In this document: one piece after another, positions 55,436-64,000 of the stretch
Layout of the letters: every line of letters begins with the position of its first letter
Position numbering within the stretch: position 1 is the first letter of the stretch
Assembly: GCA_963576475.1 (NCBI GenBank)
Contig: OY754975.1
Coordinates: forward strand, 22,563,169-22,627,168
Direction: 5' to 3'
Source: Molanna angustata
Taxonomy: Eukaryota; Arthropoda; Insecta; Trichoptera; Molannidae
DNA: 64,000 nucleotides
The notes under the pieces: generated by a model
What the model was told of the DNA's origin: nothing
Database searches by the model: none
The model's input: only the letters and a program-made list of their open reading frames with translations
Program-made: the position numbers and the translations under genes

Positions 55436-56094
55436 TATGCAACAATATTTGTGACATTTTTTATTTCCGTGGTGACAATATTTCGGCTGTGTGTGATTTT
55501 TATTGAATTATTTTACTGACATTATTTTAACGTGTGACGTCCAATATTGACTCTATTTATTTTAATTTGTGACGTCCTAATTAATTACCAATTTTAATTA
55601 TTTATTTTATTAGAATTTTTTATCATTTTATCTTGTGACATGACCGTGCTGTCTGACGTTTGTGCACTGACACTTGACATTTATGTATCGTCAGACCACG
55701 GCTTCAGTTATCGCCTAGTTTCTATTCATCTCGTTCGGCGAGGTTATGTGTGGAATATCAAATTCCATTATTGACATAAAAAAAAGTGAGCTCATACCTC
55801 CAAGCGTCATGGGAAGAGGGGATCATTCTGTCTAAATAAATTTTAACGATTTGTCCGTTCAACATTTTGATGTATATGTACAAGAATGTTCCAATTGATG
55901 ATCGCCATCTTGAATTCAACCTTTCGGTTTCTTAAATGTCAAACCTTGTGTCAAACATACTAGTTATTCAAGATGGCGCTGACATTGGTATCATAGCCTT
56001 AAATTACAGTAAGCAGTGATTAACATTTATAAAATATTTATTGAAAAAATAAACTTGCCACACCGGTTTTTGACCACAGTTTTTGACAAGACGG
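55436..56094. other. No gene seen; upstream of AP-2 mu
   Basis: AT-rich. Contains GTCAGACCACGGCTTCAGTT at 55688 and GATCGCCATCTTGAATTCAA near 55898, with its partial inverse TTCAAGATGGCGCTGACATT at 55968, suggesting a small palindromic element at about 55895-55990. Confidence 0.4.
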
Positions 56095-56210
56095 CGTTTC
56101 ATATTGGGTGGCGTATACGTTTTCTACGAGTTTTTCTTATAAATGGTTAAATAGAAGTAAATAGTTGCATGAAATCAACTCTTATTGTTTTCCCTCGTTT
56201 GACGACGAAG
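56095..56210 (+). other. Possible AP-2 mu first (non-coding) exon
   Basis: Sequence ending GACGACGAAG with a donor GTAAATATG at 56211. The AP-2 mu coding exon has an acceptor at 58861 and 19 bases of 5' UTR before its ATG, so at least one upstream non-coding exon must exist; this is the best site I see. Start of transcription unknown. Confidence 0.3.
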
Positions 56211-57150
56211 GTAAATATGTTTTTTCTCTTGAACTGTAGAATTCACTTTTATTTTTGTAGCAGATTGCTTATCAACTAGTCATGTAAAGAGTTTTGCAGT
56301 TTCCGGCATTTTTAGGCGATCATGCTGAAACATTTTATTATCTTGTTTGAATTTCAATAATTGAATATACTACATGTATTCTGAATACTTTACATGTGTT
56401 CCTATACGTAAATAAATATCATTGCATCCGTGTGTGGATTGGTGTCAATCCTAATTGATAAGGACTTGTACAATTACTATAGTCATGTATTGGATATAGA
56501 ATGTGTCATTGGTTTTTTGATTGTACTAGTTGCACAATACTATCATAGTATTTTCGTTCTTTTTTGTTTTAGTTAAGCTTGACGAAAATTTGTTAAATAT
56601 ATTGATTGTTTTATTTTATAAATATGTTTCCATCATTCATTACATAAACACATTTTTATATATTGTGAAGGATTCTTTGAAAATTGACAAAATTTAGATT
56701 TCATTTTTCTTAGCTTTAACAATCATCTTATTCTTTTACATTCAAACCCTTTTCTGATTCAGGGTGAACTGAACATCATAATTGTTTCATACATGTTTTT
56801 CTTTTCTTATGTTCCAATCTTTCATAATTTTATTCATGTGGCTTTGACAATATTTCTATTTCATAAATGTACCTACTTAATTTATGAGATTCCCCTTATA
56901 ATAATAATAATAAATTTGGATGATTTATATAGCGCCGTTTTCGTGAATATCTCACCTCAAGGGCCTTATGTTCATATCGCTTAAAAGCTCGCCAAGTGAA
57001 TGAATGCAGTTGACATCACCGCACACAAACCAATTTTAGTACAGGGATATATTCTGATTTGAATAGTGTATTGCGCATATTACTTTTGCCCTGATCTTTG
57101 TAATCATGTTAAATAAAATTTTCACCCGCTAATATTTTTTTTTATATTTT
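56211..57150. other. No gene seen
   Basis: AT-rich, probably AP-2 mu intron 1. A patch at 56925-57010 (TTATATAGCGCCGTTTTCGT, CTCACCTCAAGGGCCTTATG) is GC-richer and may be a repeat fragment. Confidence 0.4.
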
Positions 57151-57154
57151 ATTT

Positions 57155-57245
57155 ATTTATCTTTTTGTACATAATAGTAAAAAAATAAATATACTGCACA
57201 CTGGCCATTAGGCAATTTCTTCCAAGCAACCAGATTACAAGTTAT
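57155..57245 (-). repeat. LINE 3'-tail fragment (ATTGCC family)
   Basis: Minus: TGGTTGCTTGGAAGAAATTG then CCTAATGGCCAGTGTGC, with TAAATAAATAAAATATAA tail. The right side of the stem is partly deleted. Confidence 0.7.
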
Positions 57246-57544
57246 GACAAAATTGTGATTGTACATCAACAAAATAATGAAAATTTTCTCTCACTTGTCA
57301 AGTTTTTTATATTCTTTACTTGACTTCTGCCAAGTACATTTCTTATTGGTAGGTACACATTATACATTGTTTTATTTTTCAAATACCATCCCTATTTTGG
57401 AGATATTCATTCATAGTCGTAGCAGAAGATTTATAATTCTCCAATTTAAATATTATTTATACCAATAAAATATACTCAGCCAATATTACCAATATTATTT
57501 TACCAAAAAATTTTCTTTAATATTCTTCGTTCTTGTTTTACAAA

Positions 57545-58105
57545 TTATTATTAGGGGTGTTCTTATGCACTGCGATCCTTAGGATCTTTTGCGCTCCCCT
57601 CTACTTGCTTACCAGGTTTCCTGTTACAGTATCACCTCGAGTCTTAGCTCTCTTAGGAAGTTTAGGACCCGCAGGGGATTTATTGTCCATTTGGGGCTTG
57701 CCCAAGGTCCCCATTCTAACTTGTGTCACAGCATCACACTGCACGAGGAGGTGGTGTGGCGTTTCCGCCCCCTCCATACAGAATCTGCATGTGCCGTCTT
57801 CTTCTAGTCCTATTTTTCCGCAGATGTTCCCTTAGTCTACAATGGCCTGTGAGGAACCCTGTCAGAGTTTTTAGGGCCTTCCTGCGAGGCTCACACATGT
57901 TCTGGACCTTTTTCGGTCATAATTACCGAGCAGGTCCTTAGCCTGCCTGAGCCCCGGGAATTCAATCCAGTAGCTAGGTCTCACTTTCTCCGTAATTCTC
58001 TTTACTTCTGCCTGGAAATATGAATTTCCTAGGCTGCAGAATGGCTCTGGTCCTATCAGATGCTCTCTCGCGCCCTTCCTGGCTAGTCTATTGTTTTACA
58101 AATAT
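57545..58105 (-). pseudogene. R1/Jockey-like LINE C-terminus
   Basis: The minus strand read with frameshifts gives RLAREGARE, EVKRITEKVRPSYWIEFPGL, TGHCRLREHLRK, IGLEEDGTCRFCMEGAETPH then HLLVQCDAVTQ. RH.........CRFC-E--HLL--C is the Cys/His motif that follows RNase H in Jockey/R1/LOA-type LINE ORF2. 5'-truncated near 58105 and broken by frameshifts. The GC content is higher than the surroundings. Confidence 0.78.
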
Positions 58106-58149
58106 ATCTTTGTTCATTTAGGAAGTAAATCTCTGTGCTAAAAATATTT

Positions 58150-58345
58150 ACCACTGTGGCATGGTGTTAAGTAGTTTGGCATATGCGCTCCCATCCTGGT
58201 TTTGATTCCCAGCCGAGGATAGATTCATTTACAATTATTTCTCATGCAAATCTCGCCTCTCTGGGCTAAAAACACAGTTAATTTATAATAAGTAGCTATT
58301 TGGCAATAAATTCGAGTCTTGCACATGGTGTAAGGAAATATTTAA
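58150..58345 (+). mobile_element. SINE family B, old diverged copy
   Basis: GTGGCATGGTGTTAAGTAGT (decayed head), GTTTTGATTCCCAGCCGAGG (box B), TCGCCTCTCTGGGCTAAAAA, TTTGGCAATAAATTCGAGTC, TTGCACATGGTGTAAGGAAA. Recognisable along its length but clearly older than the other copies. Confidence 0.75.
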
Positions 58346-58861
58346 ATAAAATAAATAAATAAAATGTTTTGGTACTAGCTCTTGTTTCAAAGCTTTAATG
58401 GAACATTCAATGCTTTCCACCGATAATATAAAAATATTATATCTTTCCTTTGAAAACGAAGGATGAAACATCTGGAATATTTTTGTAAGTAGAAAAAATT
58501 GGCTGTGTTCTTTTTTACACCTTTTTTTATAACTTCACCTGTCTGTACTGTAATTTTGCAATCAATTTTTTTTCTCGATCAGTTAGAACTCTGAAATTTC
58601 ATATTCCTGATGACAATGGGCACGTTAAAACTGTTCTTGTTTCATTCATTTGATATTTTGCTATAATTGAACAATTCTGAATTGTGACTGCTAATACATG
58701 TTGCATTATATTCAGGCGTTATTTATATTATTATTAGATCAATTTGAGTTTTCATTAACATGTCTGTCTGTCCGATTTTATTTTAATTTGAAAAGGGTGT
58801 CCTTAATTTGTTTTATTGATTAACTTGTTAAGTGTTATTATGAAATGATTTAATTTTTCAG

Positions 58862-59057
58862 GAATAAACTTTCATCCAGTATGATTGGTGGACTGTTTGT
58901 TTACAACCATAAAGGGGAGGTGTTGATATCTCGCGTATATCGCGATGATATCGGTCGCAATGCGGTGGACGCTTTTCGTGTCAATGTTATACACGCTCGA
59001 CAACAAGTTCGCTCCCCTGTCACTAATATAGCCAGAACATCATTTTTCCACATCAAG
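58862..59057 (+). CDS. AP2M1: AP-2 mu subunit coding exon 1
   Basis: Acceptor TTTTTCAG, 19 bases of 5' UTR, then ATG at 58881. Encodes [59 protein letters not shown] (59 residues), essentially identical to AP-2 mu (AP50) from insects and vertebrates: the N-terminal longin-like domain that packs against beta2 and sigma2 in the AP-2 core. AP-2 links clathrin to PIP2 membranes and tyrosine-motif cargo in endocytosis; mu binds YxxPhi motifs with its C-terminal domain, which is not in this window. Donor AAG|GTAAGA, phase 0. Confidence 0.98.
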
Positions 59058-59087
59058 GTAAGATTATTCATTAATACTTTTATCTAT

Positions 59088-59303
59088 GGCCGACCGCCGT
59101 GGCACAGTTGGTAAGCCGTTCGGTTTCTGTGCGGGCGTCCTGGGTTCGATTCCCAGCAGAGGAGAAATTTATTTAAATTTATTTCTCACGCAAATATTGC
59201 TTCTCTGGGCTGGAAACACTGGTTAGTTGGAAGAAATTGCCATACGGCAATAAACTCGCCACTTGCGCAGGGTGCAAGGAAGTGTTCATTATTATTATTA
59301 TAT
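59088..59303 (+). mobile_element. SINE family B, full-length copy
   Basis: GGCCGACCGCCGTGGCACAG (head), GGGTTCGATTCCCAGCAGAG (box B), GCTTCTCTGGGCTGGAAACA, TGGTTAGTTGGAAGAAATTG, CCATACGGCAATAAACTCGC, CACTTGCGCAGGGTGCAAGG, and an ATT-repeat tail. Least decayed copy of the family; lies in sense 31 bases after the AP-2 mu exon-1 donor. Confidence 0.93.
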
Positions 59304-59332
59304 AGACTGACACATTGAAATATTATTTTTTT

Positions 59333-59635
59333 ATTGACATATTTTTAATATTTCAATAGAGACGAAGTTGGGATATTATAGAAAAACCAGGAGCTCAAGG
59401 CACCTACAGGGCTTACGATCTGTCTTCGGCTGGATTACGTGATCACTTTATGCGCTTGCGCAACGTTCACCAATTATGCCTTCTTATTGAGTTCCCTCAT
59501 CAATGTAATTTTTGAAAGTTCTATATATTTGAATAATGTGAAACAATTCATTTGAAAATAATGCATTATTACTATTGCCATCTATGAAGTAACGAAGACA
59601 CCTTTTTTATAACGCCATCTATTGAGAAATTGGTT
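59333..59635 (+). repeat. Exon-like segment, + copy of an inverted pair
   Basis: A splice-acceptor-like TATTTCAATAG (AG at 59358-59359) is followed by an open frame RRSWDIIEKPGAQGTYRAYD then LSSAGLRDHFMRLRNVHQLC, LLIEFPHQCNF and TGA. The frame is phase 0 from the acceptor, the same phase in which AP-2 mu exon 1 ends, so it could act as an alternative terminal exon. A similar segment occurs inverted at 63152-63372. The balanced, conserved-looking protein suggests it derives from the last exon of another gene; I do not recognise which. Confidence 0.55.
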
Positions 59636-60503
59636 CAATGAGCAACAGTCCTGATAAATGAGGTGTCAGTGTGTCTCTTCTAATCAGTAGAGACCTGAAA
59701 TAAAAATATATCCAATAAGTAGAGAACTGAATTATTCGTGAATCCGATAAACCCGATTTTATTTTAAAATTTTGCGCTTTTTTCGTGAACAACACAATTT
59801 TTACACTTTTTCGCAAATAACGTAAATTTCATACTTTTATCTCAAATAACTCGAAATTATCACCGAAATTCAACTCTTTTAGGACATTTTCATAAAAAAT
59901 GTACCTCAGCAATCTATCCACCAAAAAGACATAATTATTGTATCTCAAATCTGTGGGTGAAATCTACAGTATACAGCATTAAATATAGGTAAATTATGTA
60001 GACATATAAATTATATGTTGATTCATATAGGTTTCTATCCTCCTTTAATACTGTTTTGGCAGACAGAAGAACAAACCTTAAAAAAACGTCTTGGTTACGA
60101 TGGCGATTCTTAATTTTGAATCTAAACTTCGATGAAAGATGTTATATTGTTTTTTACATATAAATAAATGTGATTTGAATAGAGAATGTCATTTAAATAG
60201 TGTTTTTTTAATTATCTAACCATATTATCATATATAGTGAAAAAAGAAATTGTAAATCTAAATTATGTGTTGATTTCACTTAATTTTTATTTTTTGAAGA
60301 AAATGACATCGTTTCTTAAAAATGTTACCCTTTTACTGAAAAATAACAACACTTTTCATAAAAAAATAACATCGATTCCATAAAAATTACACTACTTTTC
60401 GCTAAATATAACCTTTTTTTTCAAAAAAAAAAAATGCAAATAATAACACCACTTTTCTACTAAAATAACTCCCCTTTTCCAAAAAATAATGCAATTAAAA
60501 CAC

Positions 60504-60691
60504 CTGGGGGGCAAGTCTGGTCCGACCGGCGAAATCAAAACCCTAGTGATTACCCATATCATGGATATAATTAATATATGGAGTTCTATAATATCTTTAG
60601 ATGTCATAGAACTCCATATGATAATTATATCCATGATATGGATAATCACTAGGGTTTTTATTTTGCCGGTCAGACCAGACTTGCCCCCCAG
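60504..60691. mobile_element. GGGGGGCAAGTCTGG hairpin MITE, copy 3 (best)
   Basis: CTGGGGGGCAAGTCTGGTCC ... GGTCAGACCAGACTTGCC then CCCCAG. Inner arms TTACCCATATCATGGATATA and TATATCCATGATATGGATAA, TGGAGTTCTATAATATC / GTCATAGAACTCCATA. The palindrome extends to CACCTGG/CCAGGTG at the outer edge (60501-60694). Near-perfect hairpin of about 188 bp. Confidence 0.92.
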
Positions 60692-60951
60692 GTGTCTAAT
60701 AAGTAGTAATTTTAAAACCGAGCTTTATTTATTAAGTTTCAATTACATAATGATAGTATGCATAATACAGCGTTAAGAACCAAAATGCAACAAAATTAGG
60801 TTAGTGCCTAAACACTAAACTACTAGTGAAACTAAAGCAAGTACATTTGTTTTATTTCTATTTTTTATGAGTGTGTCCTCCCTAACCCAGGGAAACTGTC
60901 TTATTAGTAGTTCTATTTATTTTATTACGAATACTATTTTATTCGTTGCAG

Positions 60952-61114
60952 CGTGCCAATATTTGGCTAGCAGCTGTCACTAAGCAGAATGTAAATGCAG
61001 CAATGGTATTTGAGTTCCTACTCAAGATCATAGAAGTGATGCAGTCCTACTTTGGAAAGATATCCGAAGAAAACATCAAGAACAACTTTGTCCTCATATA
61101 CGAACTCCTCGATG
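60952..61114 (+). CDS. AP2M1: AP-2 mu coding exon 2
   Basis: Acceptor TTCGTTGCAG. Encodes [54 protein letters not shown] and one base of the next Glu codon. Matches AP-2 mu throughout; [10 protein letters not shown] differs from the vertebrate LYKMCDVMAA at the same place, as in insects. Donor GATG|GTAATA. Confidence 0.98.
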
Positions 61115-62074
61115 GTAATAATATTCTTTTACAAATAATCATTTCAATGATTTATAGTATAATAATATTAGTAAAATAATAATATTACCGTTCATTATTT
61201 CAGCCACTGGCATTATGCCAAAATCGTTAATCCATAATAAAAATGCAAAAAACGGTAATTATGAATACATGTAGAATCGTTAAAGATTTTTTAAACGTTA
61301 ATATTCGGGAATCAGTAGGGTTGTTAGGTAGTATAGAGACCTCCTCAGAGCCTAATCCTTTGATATGTTAAGTATCTGGATGGGTGAACTATTCCCAATT
61401 GAAAGCTTGATGATGCGTTTGTTGCATTTTATTTTGCTCTTTTAAATAAATTACAATTTACGCATTGATCTGCTAATTCTTTTGAGGAAGTGTATAATGG
61501 TAATAATAATAATTGAGTGTTATTATTTGTAGTGCTTAATTGTTATTAATATCATTAGTAAATCGGCCAGCGCCGCAAAAAAAAAAATAGTATAAAATTA
61601 ATAAAATCTTATGTTGTAGAAGTTAAAAAATCATATTTTTAAGTGTCAAATTGTGTAATATTATTTGGTTTAGAAGATTTCTTGTTTAGTATTATTAAAA
61701 TTTGAATTGAATCTTAAATATATGCGAATACATAATGGTAAAATTGTTAGGATCTGGACTAGTAATATTAATAGACCACATATTAATCAACTTGTAATCT
61801 AGAAAAATCCCATGATTGCGCAGAAGATAAAATGGGGTTTTTTGCTTGGTTAGTTCGATCACCCGTGTGCGCATGCTGTCTTCTTCCAGGCTGAAATTTT
61901 TTTTACATGTTTGGATAAACCTATACTATGTAGATGTCTATCTTCCCTAAGAAAATATATGTATTTTCCTTCATCTTGAATAGTATAATATATTTAATGA
62001 TTTTTAAAAATACTTAACTGTAGGATAATAGATATGCTATAGGTTTTTAATCTTACTTTTTGTAAATATTTCAG

Positions 62075-62293
62075 AGATCTTGGACTTTGGTTATCCTCAG
62101 AACTCAGACACCGGTGTCCTGAAGACGTTCATCACTCAGCAGGGTATCAAATCTGCCTCTAAAGAAGAGCAGGCGCAGATCACATCACAGGTCACCGGCC
62201 AGATCGGTTGGAGAAGGGAGGGTATCAAGTATAGGAGAAATGAACTATTCCTGGATGTTCTGGAATATGTTAACCTTCTCATGTCACCTCAAG
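62075..62293 (+). CDS. AP2M1: AP-2 mu coding exon 3
   Basis: Acceptor AATATTTCAG. Encodes (E)[72 protein letters not shown] and the first base (G) of the next codon; donor AAG|GTATGT. The segment includes the linker with the conserved AAK1-phosphorylated Thr ([10 protein letters not shown]) and the start of the mu homology domain. Later exons lie right of the window; no further exon was seen up to 64000. Confidence 0.98.
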
Positions 62294-62381
62294 GTATGTC
62301 ATTAAATTTTACACTTTGTTATCTGAGGCGAATGTGCATCAATACAATCATAGATAAACTGAAAAATTAGACAAATGTAAT

Positions 62382-62561
62382 CAGGGGGCAAGTCTGGTCA
62401 ACCGGCGGAATCAAAACCATCCATGTTTACTCATATCATGGATACAATTTTATGGAGTTATCATCTTAAGATAATATAGAACTCCATCATATAATTATAT
62501 CTATGATATGGGTAAACATAGATGGTTTTGATTCCGCCTGTTGACCAGACTTGGCCCCCAG
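62382..62561. mobile_element. GGGGGCAAGTCTGG hairpin MITE, copy 4
   Basis: CAGGGGGCAAGTCTGGTCAA ... GTTGACCAGACTTGGCCCCCAG, with inner arms TTTACTCATATCATGGATAC and TATCTATGATATGGGTAAAC. Lies in AP-2 mu intron 4, 89 bases after exon 3. Confidence 0.92.
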
Positions 62562-62749
62562 TAAAGGGATAATATTGATAAAACAAAAGTAAATTACAGA
62601 AGGTTTGAAAACGGGATGGTTTCAATTATTTTAATTCAAATTTTGGTACCTACATAATATTAACCAGTGTATAACTGTTGACAGTTGACAGCTGATTATG
62701 TCTAATGTTAAAAATCTCAATTACATCAAGTCCAATTGTCAGGACTAGC

Positions 62750-62990
62750 AACACTACCAACAACAATCACTCATTCCTGTCATAGAAAAAGTCATACAAG
62801 TTCTTAAAAGAGTTAACACCTGATGAGTCAACCGGTGGTTCCGGAGGCAAACCATTCCACTCCTCGATCACTTTGTTGAACAAATAATGTTTCCGATTAA
62901 ACTTTTCCTTATCCAACTTTAATCTATGACCTGTCAGGTTGTTAGTATTCCGATTACAACAGAACATCGTCTCCTACTCTGGACAGTCTC
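62750..62990 (-). pseudogene. LINE C-terminal fragment
   Basis: A 66-codon minus frame: FCCNRNTNNLTGHRLKLDKE, KFNRKHYLFNKVIEEWNGLP, PEPPVDSSGVNSFKNLYDFF. The order F.NRVIEEWN.LP......VN.FK..LD is the end of CR1/Jockey-type ORF2. Truncated at both ends. Different family from the 49321-49569 tail. Confidence 0.75.
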
Positions 62991-63151
62991 CCAGTCTCAA
63001 TATATTTAAATCAATTTTTTGGTTTCAATACATTGCTATTATGTGATTAAAAAAATGAACAAATTTAAAAGAAACGAGTGAGGTGTAAGGGGCTAACTTT
63101 GGAGAGACAGCACAACCATATCAAAGATTGTTTACAAATAAAGTAATTTCT

Positions 63152-63372
63152 CAATAGATGGCGTTACACAAAAAGGTTTCTTCGTTAAACATTATTCAGA
63201 TATATAGAACTTTCAAAAATTACATTGATATGGGAATTCAATAAGTAGGCATAATTGGTGAACGTTGCGCAAGCGCATAAAGTGATCAGGTAAAACCAGC
63301 CGATGCCTCGAGTTCCTGGTTCTTCTATAATATCCCAACTTCGTCTCTATTGAGATATTAAAAAGTATGTCA
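63152..63372 (-). repeat. Exon-like segment, inverted partner of 59333
   Basis: Minus strand: acceptor-like ATCTCAATAG, then the same AGACGAAGTTGGGATATTAT start and the same end DHFMRLRNVHQLCLLIEFPY then QCNF and TGA. It has a deletion of about 22 bases in the middle that changes frame. Flanking non-coding sequence (TTCTATATATCTGAATAATG, GCCATCTATTGAGAAATT) is also shared, so the duplicated unit is larger than the frame. Confidence 0.7.
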
Positions 63373-63587
63373 ATAAGAATATCATTTGCCTCCTGACAGG
63401 GAAAAAATCCAATGTTTGCGTATATGCAATTAAAAAAAAACATATCAAAGATATTATGAAAGAAAATAAACTTGAATAACAGGCTATCATGAATAAGATG
63501 CTACATTGAAGTGAAGAAGGATATAAATGAATGTCAAGATAGAAAAGCGTAGTGTATTGTTTTATTACTGTCTTAGGAGACATACTA

Positions 63588-64000
63588 CGTCCTATTCTAT
63601 AACTTTTTAAGAATGTTACTGCTAAAATAGGTGCAATTCTATTTCATTTAGTCCAAGTTGATATTCTATAACGTTGAAATAGGTAAGTTCCTATTTAATA
63701 ATGTTCTTACTTGAAGTAAGTCGCGAATTAGTGCAATTCCCTATTTTATAACCACATTTTAGTTGAGTTAACTGTCAAAACGTTCCTAATTTTATATCAC
63801 ACTTAGTTGAAAGTGTACTAGGTATTTTGATAGCAGTCTGAGATATTTTAAAAGTTGAAAACATCAGTTGTGTACGGAAATAAATAAAAAGGGTTTTATT
63901 TACACGTGATGCGTTATGTTGTAAATAAAAAACCAGAGAATTTTAGTGCAGATCAAATGTTAGGTGACATGACATAAATAAACATGGCCGAACAGTGCGC
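63588..64000. mobile_element. TIR element CGTCC..., second copy (runs off window)
   Basis: CGTCCTATTCTATAACTTTT, AGTCCAAGTTGATATTCTAT, TCCCTATTTTATAACCACAT, GATAGCAGTCTGAGATATTT, ATAAACATGGCCGAACAGTG follow the 17571 copy in order. An extra block near 63888-63930 (GGGTTTTATTTACACGTGAT) is absent from that copy. Confidence 0.85.

Larger units (their letters stand above)
59058..60951 (+). other. AP-2 mu intron 2 (repeat-filled)
   Basis: Holds a family B SINE (59088), an exon-like segment (59333) and a hairpin MITE (60504). The stretch 59636-60500 is AT-rich with no feature recognised. Confidence 0.8.

Noticed and set aside
63213..63583. Two overlapping minus frames as a gene
   Set aside because: The only conserved part (LRNVHQLCLLIEF) is the damaged inverted copy of the segment at 59333; the rest is AT-rich noise.

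Overview
The window is strongly AT-rich eukaryotic DNA. It is most likely an arthropod nuclear genome and probably a moth or butterfly: spliced host genes with short exons, LINEs whose ORF1 resembles the baculovirus FP protein, several tRNA-derived SINE families, a copia element primed by a half initiator-Met tRNA, and many palindromic MITEs. The species assignment is inference; the gene assignments below rest on residue-level matches to known families.

Three host genes are recognisable, all incomplete or widely spread. (1) At the left, + strand, are the last two coding exons of the nuclear-envelope phosphatase CTDNEP1/Dullard (2909-3024 and 5032-5177). Its catalytic exons lie off the left edge, beyond a minus-strand copia element (1-1672). 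(2) On the minus strand, PEX14, a peroxisomal import docking protein, has four coding exons between 48802 and 45667. (3) At the right, + strand, are the first three coding exons of the clathrin adaptor AP-2 mu subunit (58881-59057, 60952-61114, 62075-62293); the rest lies off the right edge. A few weaker exon candidates (6816-6930, 9008-9089, 34233-34298) are listed with low confidence.

Everything else is intergenic or intronic DNA dominated by mobile and tandem repeats. 1-6.3 kb: copia and four palindromic elements in and around CTDNEP1. 6.3-19.7 kb: AT-rich DNA with SINEs, MITEs and long TA microsatellites. 19.7-28.6 kb: a nest made of a 14-bp minisatellite in two orientations, a nearly full-length FP-type LINE with a 109-bp tandem repeat at its 3' end, a second truncated LINE, and half of a foldback element. 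29.9-34.8 kb: a GC-rich island, SINEs and a decayed foldback copy. 35.98-41.15 kb: a 5.2-kb satellite of 59-bp units that look identical throughout. 41.6-45.5 kb: a THAP-domain transposon remnant, a TIR element and LINE pieces. 49.1-58.3 kb: LINE pieces, a gypsy-like element whose gag is fused to the integrase tail, a complete 1.7-kb foldback element with roughly 700-bp arms, and an R1/Jockey-like LINE tail. 58.8-64 kb: AP-2 mu with SINE, MITE and an inverted pair of exon-like segments in its introns.

The most informative patterns are the homogeneous 59-bp satellite, a stem-loop shared by a SINE family and the 3' tails of a LINE family (a probable SINE-LINE partnership), the foldback family, the gag-integrase deletion derivative, and the inverted, splice-ready exon-like repeats in AP-2 mu. 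I found no CRISPR array, bacterial-type operon or intact functional tRNA gene. Coordinates of repeat edges are by eye and may be off by a few bases.
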